Shown here piece by piece: positions 36,414-44,948 of a stretch of DNA of 64,000 bases. The DNA comes from Lichenicoccus sp965213775 (lineage in GTDB: Bacteria > Pseudomonadota > Alphaproteobacteria > Acetobacterales > Acetobacteraceae). A program made the translations under genes and the position numbers. The number at the start of each line of letters is the position of its first letter. Position 1 is the stretch's first letter. The stretch lies in the NCBI GenBank assembly GCA_965213775.1, contig CBDCAC010000004.1, positions 806,001 through 870,000 on the forward strand, read 5' to 3'. Below the pieces are notes generated by a model, which saw only the letters and a list, made by a program, of their open reading frames with translations, was not told the DNA's origin and did not search any database.

Positions 36414-39218
36414 TCAATCGTCGCTGTCGACCGGCTCGTGCGACGCGGCTTTGACGAAGGCCGCAGGCCCACGGATCTTTGCCTCCCCCGGGTATGGGCG
36501 CCTCCAATGGGTGGCTGAATACCATATCGCGTGGTTCAGGAAGGTTTCGTCGACTGAATCCGCCTTGCCCTGCTTGCCCTTCGTCATGAAGTTGGAGGCC
36601 AGGTTCCACGCCCGCTGCATGCGCGTCATGTTCATGGTGTAGTTCGCAGCACCGGTTCCAGGGATCGGCGTGCCGCCGGGCCCGATATTCAGCGGTGTGG
36701 ACGCCGGAACATGGGTGAACGAGGTGGTATCGGGCGTGTTCTGGAAGCAGTCGAACATCGGCGCGGCGGTGAGGTCGAACTGTGTCAGCGGCGCCAGGCC
36801 GAGGATATTCTCGATCGTCCGGTTGATGTTCTCCTGGGTGTAGGTGGTGTGGATCACCTTGCCGACGCCAGGTGCCTGTGGCGCGACGGCATAGGGGCTG
36901 ACGATATAGACCGGCTGGCGATGGCCGTCGACATGGTCGACCCCATCCTGGCTGTCATCCTCCTCGACGAAGATCGCGCTGGTGGGCCAAGCTTTGGTGT
37001 TGCTGATCGCCTCGATCATGCGTCCCAGAGCGAGATCGTTGTCCGCCTCGTAGTTGTTCGGGAGCGGATAGCCGGTCGTGGTGCCGTTGGTATGATCGTC
37101 CGGCAGCCAGAGGATCGTCAGCACCGGCACTTGGCCGGCAGCGTCCTGAGCCTGAAGGATCGGGATGTAGTAATCCATCCGATACTGATCGGGGATGCCG
37201 AGATTGAAGGATGGATAGTGCGGATCGAGGATCGCCGTCACCGAGGGGATCGTAGCGGACTCCGTATCGGCATCGTCCGGCACGATATTGCTGCCCTGCG
37301 TGCCGCCGGTCTCCTTGAACAGCGAAGTGTTGTAGAAGTCCGCCCAGCTATAGCTGCTGCCGTCCGGCTTGGGCGCGATCTTGTAGCCGCCACTCCATTC
37401 GCCGTACATCTTGACGTTGAGGCCCTTCCGCTCGGCTTCCGACCACAGGAACCCCTGCTGGGTGTAGGTCAGGGCGTCGTTGCTGTTGCCGCCGGGATAG
37501 CTGCGGATCCAGTCGGGGGAGAGGATATCGTTGGAGTAGAACGAGCCCGATTCGACGATCCAGGGGTGTCCGTCTGCAGACTGCCGGCTCGGCGCATACA
37601 TGTTGTCCAGCAGCGGGAAGCGGGTCACCAGCGCGTGCTGGTTCGGCACGTTCGCCGCGAACACCGCCAGCGAGGGGTCACCGTTGGCCTGCGGCAGATC
37701 ACCGAGCATCTGATCGTAGGTTCGGTTCTCCTTGATGATCAGGAAGACGTGCTTGATCAGCGAGGGCTCGCCGATGTGTGCCGGGACGGCGACGGCCGCG
37801 GCGGCTGGATCGGCATATTGCGGTCCGACGTGGATGTTGTCGGAGCTCCAGTGGTTGTTGCTGATGACCTGCGCGGTCATCTTGGCGAGCTGGCTGCGCG
37901 TCGGCAACGGGATCAGGTTGACCGTCCCGGTCTCCTGATGGGTGTTGAAGGCGCTGACGCCATGCGCGGTGCCGATCGAGCCCTGAGCTCCGGTGCCCTT
38001 ATCGTCGCAGACGACGAGCTGGTGGGTAGCCTTGTCGTAGGCGATCGAGGTCGGGAAGTAGGCGGTCGGGATGTAGCCGAGCACCGCATTGGCGGAGTCA
38101 TTGGTCAGGTCGAGCACGGCGATCGCGTTGGATTGGCCGAGCGTCACGTAGGCGGTGCTGCCGGCGATCGCGATGCCGTCGGCACCGGCGCCGAAGGCAC
38201 CGCCCTTGATCGGCACGCCGACCTTGATGGTTCGGATAAGCTGTTTCAGGCCGGTGTCGATCACCGAGATCGTGTCGGAATACGAGTTCGCGACGTAGAG
38301 CATCGACCCCGAGATCGCCATGCCGGCGGGATGCAGGCCGACCTCGATGGTCTTGGTGACGGCGCCGCTGCGCAGGTCGATCACCGACACGGTCCCGGTG
38401 GTGGCGAACGCATCCACCTTGTCGACGACGATCGGTGTTCCGTCGGAGAGGTTGGTGAAGTCCGAGGCTGTCGCCGGCCGGCCGCCCTCGTTGGTGACGT
38501 ACGCGAAGTCGCCCTTCACCACGATGCTGTTCGGCGCGTTGCCGACGGGTATCTGCGAGACCAACGTGCTGTTGAAGAGGTTGATGACGCCGACCGTGTT
38601 GTTCGCGTTCAACGCGACGAGACCGAGCGAGCCGTCGGCAACGGCGAGCCCGCCGGCGTTGGCCGAGACGGCGTTATAGAGGTTCGGGTTGGCCGGCGGC
38701 GGTGGCAGCGGCACGGTGGAGCCGGGCGTCAGCTCCCCGGTGAACGGATCGACGTTTGCGATCGATACGAAGTTGTTGTCCTGGCTGAACAGCAGCTTCG
38801 ATCCGTCGCGGGAATACGTGATGCCGGTGAAGGAGCCGGTCTTGTTGCTCGAGAAGGTTCCGCCGCTCATCATCGAGGGGATGTAGCGCTGGATTGCCTG
38901 GCCGGTCGTGGTATCGAACACGATGATCGGCTGCGCCGCATCCATCAACAGGACGGCGCCGCTATGGGTGCGTCGCGCAGGATTGACCGCGACCGCCTTG
39001 GCGACCACCGGTGAGCCGAGATCGACCAGGGTTCCGGCCGGTGTCAACAGCTGATTATCCGACGCCACGATGGAGCCGTCCGGCTGCGGGCCCACCGTTC
39101 TGGTCGCAGGGTCCGGCTGCGCCGCCGGATTGGGCGCCGCGCACGTAAGACTAGGTGCCGCGAGCGTGAGCGCGAACAATCCCGCGAACGGATATTTTCG
39201 AAGCCAGGGTTTCATCGT
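36414..39218 (-). CDS. Bifunctional YncE beta-propeller / phosphoesterase (alkaline phosphatase superfamily)
   Basis: About 934 residues with a signal peptide (YPFAGLFALTLAAPSLTCA). The N-terminal half is a beta-propeller with repeated blades such as GTVSVIDLRSGAVTKTIEVGLHPAGMAISG and DTISVIDTGLKQLIRTIKVG. The C-terminal half is a phosphoesterase of the acid phosphatase/phospholipase C type: IIKENRTYDQMLGDL holds metal and nucleophile-region residues, with ILWLPDDHTNG and IFVEEDDSQDGVDHVDGHRQPVYIVSPY further on. Secreted or periplasmic hydrolysis of a phosphate ester is expected. A PhoB-box-like sequence lies about 150 bp upstream, facing this gene. Start at 39218 begins the signal peptide. 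Confidence 0.9.
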   Translation of the reverse strand, partial: TMKPWLRKYPFAGLFALTLAAPSLTCAAPNPAAQPDPATRTVGPQPDGSIVASDNQLLTPAGTLVDLGSPVVAKAVAVNPARRTHSGAVLLMDAAQPIIVFDTTTGQAIQRYIPSMMSGGTFSSNKTGSFTGITYSRDGSKLLFSQDNNFVSIANVDPFTGELTPGSTVPLPPPPANPNLYNAVSANAGGLAVADGSLGLVALNANNTVGVINLFNSTLVSQIPVGNAPNSIVVKGDFAYVTNEGGRPATASDFTNLSDGTPIVVDKVDAFATTGTVSVIDLRSGAVTKTIEVGLHPAGMAISGSMLYVANSYSDTISVIDTGLKQLIRTIKVGVPIKGGAFGAGADGIAIAGSTAYVTLGQSNAIAVLDLTNDSANAVLGYIPTAYFPTSIAYDKATHQLVVCDDKGTGAQGSIGTAHGVSAFNTHQETGTVNLIPLPTRSQLAKMTAQVISNNHWSSDNIHVGPQYADPAAAAVAVPAHIGEPSLIKHVFLIIKENRTYDQMLGDLPQANGDPSLAVFAANVPNQHALVTRFPLLDNMYAPSRQSADGHPWIVESGSFYSNDILSPDWIRSYPGGNSNDALTYTQQGFLWSEAERKGLNVKMYGEWSGGYKIAPKPDGSSYSWADFYNTSLFKETGGTQGSNIVPDDADTESATIPSVTAILDPHYPSFNLGIPDQYRMDYYIPILQAQDAAGQVPVLTILWLPDDHTNGTTTGYPLPNNYEADNDLALGRMIEAISNTKAWPTSAIFVEEDDSQDGVDHVDGHRQPVYIVSPYAVAPQAPGVGKVIHTTYTQENINRTIENILGLAPLTQFDLTAAPMFDCFQNTPDTTSFTHVPASTPLNIGPGGTPIPGTGAANYTMNMTRMQRAWNLASNFMTKGKQGKADSVDETFLNHAIWYSATHWRRPYPGEAKIRGPAAFVKAASHEPVDSDD

Positions 39219-39364
39219 GCACGTATCCGTTCGTATGAAGCCGCGTTCCGGCGACTCCGATTGCTTCATCGATTGAGGTAGCGACAGGGTCCTGGCGCTC
39301 AGGGAAGGCGCAAGATGCCCCCGCGATCCTAACCGTTCGACCCAGATTTGAGCAGGGTGCTCCG

Positions 39365-39382
39365 GTTACAGTTTTATTAAGA
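39365..39382 (-). promoter_or_regulatory. Candidate PhoB box facing the phosphoesterase gene
   Basis: Minus-strand TCTTAATAAAACTGTAAC matches 13 of 18 positions of the enterobacterial PhoB consensus (two CTGTCAT-type direct repeats, 11-bp period). The second half ACTGTAAC and the AT-rich spacer fit best; the first half is weak. It is about 150 bp upstream of the phosphoesterase start in an unusually AT-rich patch. Confidence 0.45.
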
Positions 39383-39443
39383 CCAATGAAATACGGCGGG
39401 GCGGTGGTCTCTTGAGGATCAAGAGCGTCCGAGCGATCAGTAT

Positions 39444-39461
39444 CTGTCAGCTTCTTGTCAG
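39444..39461 (+). promoter_or_regulatory. Candidate PhoB box facing the TonB receptor gene
   Basis: CTGTCAG-CTTC-TTGTCAG: two heptamers with 11-bp period, matching 11 of 14 half-site positions of the PhoB consensus, followed by another TTGTCAC at 39468-39474. It lies in the 634-bp gene-free region 39219-39852 between the divergent phosphoesterase and TonB receptor genes, about 390 bp from the latter's start. I see nothing else of note in that region. Confidence 0.45.
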
Positions 39462-39852
39462 CTTGACTTGTCACGCGCGGGATCGGACGAGCATCTCCCC
39501 TGCTCGATCCCGTCAGGATGTACTGGCGATCGTATTCCGATGCTTCCATCGACTGCCGAATTGCGCGGCCAAGCTCGATGAGGCGGGATTTGGCTGCTTC
39601 CTATCACGCGAGAGTGAATGTTCCGCACCGACTTGATCACGAGGTTGCCGTCATCTTCCGCCTCCGCTGCCGCCTGGCCGCGCGGTCGGCGGCGGGATGG
39701 GCGACGAGATGCGTGCGCACGCGGCTGGACGGATATGCCACGTCGGTGAGCCGCCAGCAGCGCCGAGGCGGATCATCTTAACAAGAGGGTCACAAAACTC
39801 GCCCGCTCGGTCTCTACAAGATCGTGTCCGTCAGCACCGTGTCAGGATCGAG

Positions 39853-42072
39853 ATGCCGAGAATGAAGTCGTCGCGGACTGGTGCAAGAGCAGGCCTGCTG
39901 GCCGGCATGGCCTGGATCGCGATCGGCGCGTCGACCGAGGCGCGGTCGGAGCCCTCGTACGAGAACGTGCAGGTAAACGGTCAGCTATTCCCCGGCGCCG
40001 CCGCCGATCAAGCGCCCTCGCAGGGCTCGCTCTCACAGATCGAGCCGACCGCCACGATCAACCAGCGCTTCATCCAGGAGAACGTGCCGGCGACCTCGAA
40101 CTACGACGACATCATCCGCCTGACGCCGAGTGCGATGGACATCGATCCGAATGGTCCCGGGCTCCAGCAGGATTTCGGCCAGAGCATACGCGGGCTGCAG
40201 TACACCCAGTTCAGTGTGCTGTTCGACGGCGTCCAGATCCCGGGCTCGCCGGGCAACCTGTCACCTCAGCCGGCGGCCTATTTCGTCGCGCATGATCTCG
40301 GCGGCATCGTGGTCAACCGCGGCCCGGGACCTGCCTCGACGGTCGGTTCCGCCACCTTTGGCGGCGATGTCGAGCTCAGCTCGCGTGAGCTCTCGAGCAC
40401 GGTCCGCTTCAACCCCTACGCGACCTTCGGCAGCTTCGGCACCAAGCTCTACGGCCTGCAGGCGGAGACCGGAAGCCTCGGCGGCCTGTTCGGCGACGGC
40501 CGTATCTTGATCGACATCCAGCGCAACGAGAGCCGCGGCGCCTCCACCGGCACGTCGGACGAGCGGCGCAACCTGTTCCTCAAGTACGTGCAGCCGCTCG
40601 GCGCGAACACCAGGCTGACCGCAGTGGTCAATCTCGACAACGCGGTCACCGACACCCCCTACGGCACGCCGCTCAGCCTGATCGAGCGTTTCGGCCGCAA
40701 CTATTCCTTGAACAACGACCCACGATCACAGGATTACGGTCCGTACAACCGGGACGCCTACACGACCGACTTCGAATACATCAAGCTCGATCACGATTTC
40801 GGCGGCGGCTTCGCCGTCTCCGACCAGGCCTACACGACGGCGTTCTACCACCGCGGCACGCAGACCTCCGATACTTCGCTGACCACGCCGAACCTGACCA
40901 GTACGACGAGCAAGACATATTACCTGAACGGCGTGCGGACGACGCTGGACGACGACGTGCCGGGTGCGGCCTACAAGAACGACTACCGCGCCTGGGGCGA
41001 TATCCTGCGGCTGACCCAGGATGTCGGCTTTGGTCAGGGCCGCGCCGGCATCTGGGTCGAGAGCGAAGACAACCCGCTATACAAGGCCAACGTCGTGCTC
41101 ACCCGCGGTGCCGCGCAATATACCACCTCGCCCAGCGCCTCGCCGTTCCAGTACGACTATTTCGACCGGCTCACCACGGTGCAGCCCTATCTCGAATTCG
41201 CGTGGAAGCCGACGCCGCGCCTGACGGTCACCATCGGCGTGAAATACAGCTCGGTCACGCGCGGCCTCAAGGGCCCGCTGGTGCGAACCATCAAGCGGGC
41301 TGCGGAGGAGAACGCGACGTACAACAAGGCGCTCCCGTCTCTCGACGTGAACTACCGCATCGCCACCGGCCTGTCGGTCTATGCTCAGGCCGCCAAGGGC
41401 TACCTGACCCCGCCGCTCAACGTATTCTACGCCCAGATCCTCAACAGCGTGCAGCCGTCCACCACCGACAACTACCAGGTGGGCACCGTGTACCAGCACC
41501 GCTGGCTGTCTGCCGATGCCGATCTCTATTATATACGCTACCAGAACTACATCGCCAGCACGACGCTCGGCACCAACACGCTCTACACCAATCAGGGCAG
41601 CGCGCACTTCAAGGGGATAGAGCTGGAGGCAACGGCGCAGCTCGGATTTGGCTTGGCGGTGTACGCGAACGGATCGCTCAACGACGCGAACTACCAGAAC
41701 GGCGCCACCGTGGCGCAGGCGCCGCGTCGCACTGCGGTCGCGGGCTTCCTGTTCGACCACTCCAACCTGGTGCTCGACCGCGACCGTCTGGGTTTCTCGT
41801 TGCTCGACAAGGATGTCGGTCCGCAATATGGCGTCGATACTGGCTTCGTGAACAAGTATCCGATCAAGTCCTACGATACCCTCGATCTGTCGCTGCACTA
41901 CGTGCTGCCGGTGCTTCGCGACCGGCATCTCGAGCTCGGCATGCAGGTTACCAACCTGCTCAACAACCTCAGCCTGATCGGCTACGCCGGCGCCGCCGCC
42001 GGAAACGACGAGCCGCTATACTGGGTCAATCCCGGCCGCGGCCTGTTCTTCAATGTCTCGGCGGTGCTGTAG
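39853..42072 (+). CDS. TonB-dependent outer-membrane receptor
   Basis: About 739 residues. Short signal segment (ARAGLLAGMAWIAIGASTEA), then a plug domain (SNYDDIIRLTPSAMDIDPNG, SIRGLQYTQFSVLFDGVQIPG, NRGPGPASTVGSATFGGDVEL) and a barrel ending GLFFNVSAVL. Starts at 39853 or 39862. It is divergent from the phosphoesterase and shares the control region with two PhoB-like boxes, so import of an organic phosphorus compound is a reasonable but unproven guess. Its last 57 bp overlap the convergent small membrane-protein gene. Confidence 0.9.
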   Translation: MPRMKSSRTGARAGLLAGMAWIAIGASTEARSEPSYENVQVNGQLFPGAAADQAPSQGSLSQIEPTATINQRFIQENVPATSNYDDIIRLTPSAMDIDPNGPGLQQDFGQSIRGLQYTQFSVLFDGVQIPGSPGNLSPQPAAYFVAHDLGGIVVNRGPGPASTVGSATFGGDVELSSRELSSTVRFNPYATFGSFGTKLYGLQAETGSLGGLFGDGRILIDIQRNESRGASTGTSDERRNLFLKYVQPLGANTRLTAVVNLDNAVTDTPYGTPLSLIERFGRNYSLNNDPRSQDYGPYNRDAYTTDFEYIKLDHDFGGGFAVSDQAYTTAFYHRGTQTSDTSLTTPNLTSTTSKTYYLNGVRTTLDDDVPGAAYKNDYRAWGDILRLTQDVGFGQGRAGIWVESEDNPLYKANVVLTRGAAQYTTSPSASPFQYDYFDRLTTVQPYLEFAWKPTPRLTVTIGVKYSSVTRGLKGPLVRTIKRAAEENATYNKALPSLDVNYRIATGLSVYAQAAKGYLTPPLNVFYAQILNSVQPSTTDNYQVGTVYQHRWLSADADLYYIRYQNYIASTTLGTNTLYTNQGSAHFKGIELEATAQLGFGLAVYANGSLNDANYQNGATVAQAPRRTAVAGFLFDHSNLVLDRDRLGFSLLDKDVGPQYGVDTGFVNKYPIKSYDTLDLSLHYVLPVLRDRHLELGMQVTNLLNNLSLIGYAGAAAGNDEPLYWVNPGRGLFFNVSAVL

Positions 42073-42282
42073 CCGCGCCGGCGCGTCGTGGTCGGGTCGT
42101 CCGGTGCGCATGCTGAGCGTGACGATGGCGAGCAGCCCGGCGAACAAGATCGGTCCCGACCAGGATCTCACCGGCGGCTGCCGCAGCGCCAGGCAAGCCA
42201 CGACGATCCATCCGAGGACCCATGCGGCGGCCGCGCCGTCATCGACGAACAGTCCCCACAACTGACGCATGCAGCGACGCAT
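42016..42282 (-). CDS. Small two-helix membrane protein
   Basis: About 88 residues. Two hydrophobic segments (AAAAWVLGWIVVACLAL and GPILFAGLLAIVTLSM) are separated by a short polar loop; the tail is charged. It follows the COG4280-like gene almost without gap (ATG six bases after that stop; TTG 42291 is also possible), suggesting one transcript. The end overlaps the TonB receptor gene on the other strand, so the true C-terminus may matter to both. Function unknown. Confidence 0.5.
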   Translation of the reverse strand: MRRCMRQLWGLFVDDGAAAAWVLGWIVVACLALRQPPVRSWSGPILFAGLLAIVTLSMRTGRPDHDAPARLQHRRDIEEQAAAGIDPV

Positions 42283-42287
42283 CAGCC

Positions 42288-43031
42288 TCAAGAGGGACGC
42301 GCCTTCAGGGCGCGGCGGAGCCGGGCGGCGACCGCCAGCGAGGCGAGCAGGTAGCCGAGCGCCAGCGGGACGATCCAGGCATCTCCGCCCGGCCAGGTCA
42401 GCCCGGCACCCTCACCCACCCAGAACGTGCCGAGGCCGGAAAGCATCGCGCCGACCAGCCGCTTGAGCGTGTTCTCCGGTACGCGCGTGATCGGGCGGTG
42501 CAGCAGCGCCGCGGTGACCGCGACCAGGGCCAGCGCCGCGGCGGCGCCGAGCGTGGCGGCGCCGAGCAGCCCGTGGCCGCCGGCACTGACCGCAACCACG
42601 ATGAAGACGACCTCGATGCCCTCGACGGTCGTCGCCTGGAACGACATGGCGAGCCCCGGTCCATCCCAGCGTGCGGCCGGGCACGCGAGGCCGCCGATGC
42701 GCTCTCGCTGCCGGCGGAACGCCACCGCCTCGTCGCGCATCGGGATGATGCCGGCCGCACGTCGCGTCGCCTTGCGCAGCCAGCGCGTGCCGAACAGCAC
42801 CAGCAGCGTGCCGAGCACCAGTTGCGCCGGCGCGAGCGGCAGCAGGCGGAGCGCCGGACCGAACACCGCTAGCAACAGGGCGAGCAGCAGCAGCGCCGCC
42901 GCGGTCCCGCCGAAGGCCGAGCGCCAGCCGCGGGTGGCGCCGACCGCCAGCACGACGGTGCTGGCCTCGATGAACTCGACCAGCGAGGCCAGGCCGGCGG
43001 TGAGCGATGCCGATACCGCTTGAGAGGTCAT
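42288..43031 (-). CDS. COG4280-like integral membrane protein (TMEM165/GDT1-like layout)
   Basis: 247 residues and about six to seven membrane helices. The acidic motif SLVEFIEASTVVLAVGATRGWRSA near the N-terminus and its counterpart TTVEGIEVVFIVVAVSAGG in the second half form an internal repeat, as in cation/Ca2+-type exchangers of the UPF0016 kind. I associate it with the predicted membrane protein family COG4280. ATG at 43031 is the best start, though no strong Shine-Dalgarno is seen. A cation-transport role is inference; it lies near two other ion exchangers. Confidence 0.75.
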   Translation of the reverse strand: MTSQAVSASLTAGLASLVEFIEASTVVLAVGATRGWRSAFGGTAAALLLLALLLAVFGPALRLLPLAPAQLVLGTLLVLFGTRWLRKATRRAAGIIPMRDEAVAFRRQRERIGGLACPAARWDGPGLAMSFQATTVEGIEVVFIVVAVSAGGHGLLGAATLGAAAALALVAVTAALLHRPITRVPENTLKRLVGAMLSGLGTFWVGEGAGLTWPGGDAWIVPLALGYLLASLAVAARLRRALKARPS

Positions 43032-43453
43032 GAGGGTCAGAAAGCATAGCTGCGGCAGCCGCGCCAGCGAGGACGCTGCTCGACGACGCGGCACTGCCAC
43101 TGCCGCCAAGCCGCTCGGTCGCCGCGGCGGCGCCCGAAGGAAGGCGCCTGCGCCGCCGGTCCCGCCTCTCCCACTTCTTCTGGCCTCGGGTCGCGGTCCT
43201 CTGCGCAGGCAGCGCCGCCGGCGGCCGCCCTAGCTTGAGCCGCCCGATCAGATCAAGCCGCCGATCTTGCCGACAGCTCGCGGCTCCCGATGATCGGCAC
43301 AGGAGGACGCTCGAGCGGTCGCACAACAAGCCGACGTCGCGCTTTCGCGACGACGGTGCGCGATTTCGCAAGCAGGCGCAGCGGCCTTTCGATGCCACTG
43401 TGCCGCGGGACTCGAACAACGTGATCGAGCCTTACGATCCTGAGGAGCCGGCA
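43032..43453. other. Gene-free region between divergent genes
   Basis: No recognisable gene on either strand; very GC-rich between 43080 and 43240. It should contain promoters for the COG4280 gene and the DUF1328 gene. No clear operator seen. Confidence 0.4.
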
Positions 43454-43626
43454 ATGCTGAAATGGCGATCATTTTCCTCGTGGTCTCGCTGATCGCGGGC
43501 TTCTTCGGCTTCTCCGGCGTGTCCGCCGCCACCGTGGGCATCGCCAAGATCCTGTTCTTCATCGCCATCGCGATCTTCGTCGTCTTCCTGCTGCTGACGA
43601 TCTTCGCCGCCAAGGCGATCTTCTGA
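43454..43626 (+). CDS. DUF1328/YtjA-like small membrane protein, 5' frameshift with alternative start
   Basis: Family proteins begin MLKWA-IIFLVV. Here ATG 43454 reads MLKW and then runs out of frame because one G is missing, giving an early stop. A second ATG at 43462 restores the family frame: MAIIFLVVSLIAGFFGF, SGVSAATVGIAKILFFIA and IAIFVVFLLLTIFAAKAIF, ending TGA 43626, 54 residues with two membrane helices. GAGGAG lies eight bases before the first ATG and about sixteen before the second, so expression may be reduced. Function unknown; related peptides are stress-linked. Confidence 0.7.
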
Positions 43627-43685
43627 CCCGCCATGCCGCCGCACCCTCATTGGTAGCCTGACACCGATCTGCGCTACCAGGGATC

Positions 43686-44948
43686 ATGACGATCCCGGAT
43701 CCCTGGCTGCTCGCCTTCTCGATCACCGCCCTGCTGCTTCTGCTGGGGACCACTTCCGGGCTGGTCAACTCCGAGCTCTGGATATCGGAACCGCTGGTCT
43801 GCGCGGTCGCCGGGATCGTGCTGGGCCCGGCGGTGTTCGGCTTTATCCGGATCGATCCCGGGCACGATCCGACCGCCCGTGCGGTCTTTCGCGAGGCCGC
43901 CCGCGTGACGCTGGCGATCGCGGTGCTGGCGTCCGCCATCCGGCTCCCGCACGGCTGGCTGCGACGGTGCTGGCGCGGCCTCGCGGTGGCGCTGGGACCC
44001 GGCATGCTGCTGATGTGGGCGTCCGGCGCGGCGATCGCCTGGCTCTGCCTCGGCCTGCCGTGGCTGGACTGCGCCCTGGTCGGCGCGATCATGGCACCGA
44101 CCGATCCGGTGCTGTCGGCGCCGGTGGTAAGCGGCCCGCTCGCGCAGCGCGCGGTGCCGGACGATCTGCGCCACGCCATCAACGCCGAGAGCGGCATCAA
44201 CGACGGGCTGGCGCAGCCCTTCGTCATGGTGCCGCTGTTCCTGATCCTGGCGGCCAGACCCGGGAGCCACGGCCACGGCATCGGCGACTGGCTGCTCCAC
44301 GTGCTGGTGATCGAGGTCGGCAGCGCGGTGCTGCTGGGCGCCGCCGCCGGCTACGTCGCCGGCCTGTGCATGGGCTGGGCCGGGCGGCATCCCGACACCG
44401 AGCGCTCGTCGCTGCTGACGATTGCGCTGGCGCTGGCACTGGCGACGCTGGCCGGGCTGCAGGCGATCGGCGGCAACGGCGTGCTCGGTGCCTTCGTGGC
44501 GGGCGCGATGCTGAACGAGAGCTTCGATGAGGAGCATGAAGAGCACCAGGAGCATTTCAACGAGGCAATCGCCCGCTTCTTCGACCTGCCGATCATGTTC
44601 CTGCTCGGTGCCGCGGCACCCTGGGCGGTCTGGTATCACCTGGGCTGGCGCGCGCTCGTCTTCGCGGCGTGCATCCTGCTGTTCCGGCGGCTGCCGGCCT
44701 GGCTGCTGCTGGGCGGCCTGATGTCCTGGACCCGCCCGCTCTCGCACCGGCTGTTCGCCGGCTGGTTCGGGCCGATCGGCGCGGCCGCCCTGTTCTATGC
44801 CTGCGGCGCCCAGGACATGACCGGGATCGGCGGGCTGTGGCCGGTGGTGAGCCTGGCCGCCGCCGCCTCGGTGGTGGCACACGGCGTCACCGGCACGTAC
44901 CTGTCGGTCTTCCTCGGCCGCAGCCGGCAGCGCGAGAAGGTTCGATGA
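43686..44948 (+). CDS. Cation:proton antiporter, CPA1/NhaP type
   Basis: 420 residues, about 12 membrane helices. The ion-binding motifs of the CPA1 branch are present: IMAPTDPVLSAPVV and AINAESGINDGLAQPF (Glu-Ser-Gly-Ile-Asn-Asp). It exchanges Na+ or K+ for protons at the inner membrane. CAGGGATC precedes the ATG. The stop overlaps the ATG of the next exchanger, so the two are co-translated. Confidence 0.9.
   Translation: MTIPDPWLLAFSITALLLLLGTTSGLVNSELWISEPLVCAVAGIVLGPAVFGFIRIDPGHDPTARAVFREAARVTLAIAVLASAIRLPHGWLRRCWRGLAVALGPGMLLMWASGAAIAWLCLGLPWLDCALVGAIMAPTDPVLSAPVVSGPLAQRAVPDDLRHAINAESGINDGLAQPFVMVPLFLILAARPGSHGHGIGDWLLHVLVIEVGSAVLLGAAAGYVAGLCMGWAGRHPDTERSSLLTIALALALATLAGLQAIGGNGVLGAFVAGAMLNESFDEEHEEHQEHFNEAIARFFDLPIMFLLGAAAPWAVWYHLGWRALVFAACILLFRRLPAWLLLGGLMSWTRPLSHRLFAGWFGPIGAAALFYACGAQDMTGIGGLWPVVSLAAAASVVAHGVTGTYLSVFLGRSRQREKVR

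Noticed and set aside
36711..39014. 767-codon plus-strand open frame
   Set aside because: Antisense to the YncE/phosphoesterase gene, which has clear propeller and phosphoesterase motifs.
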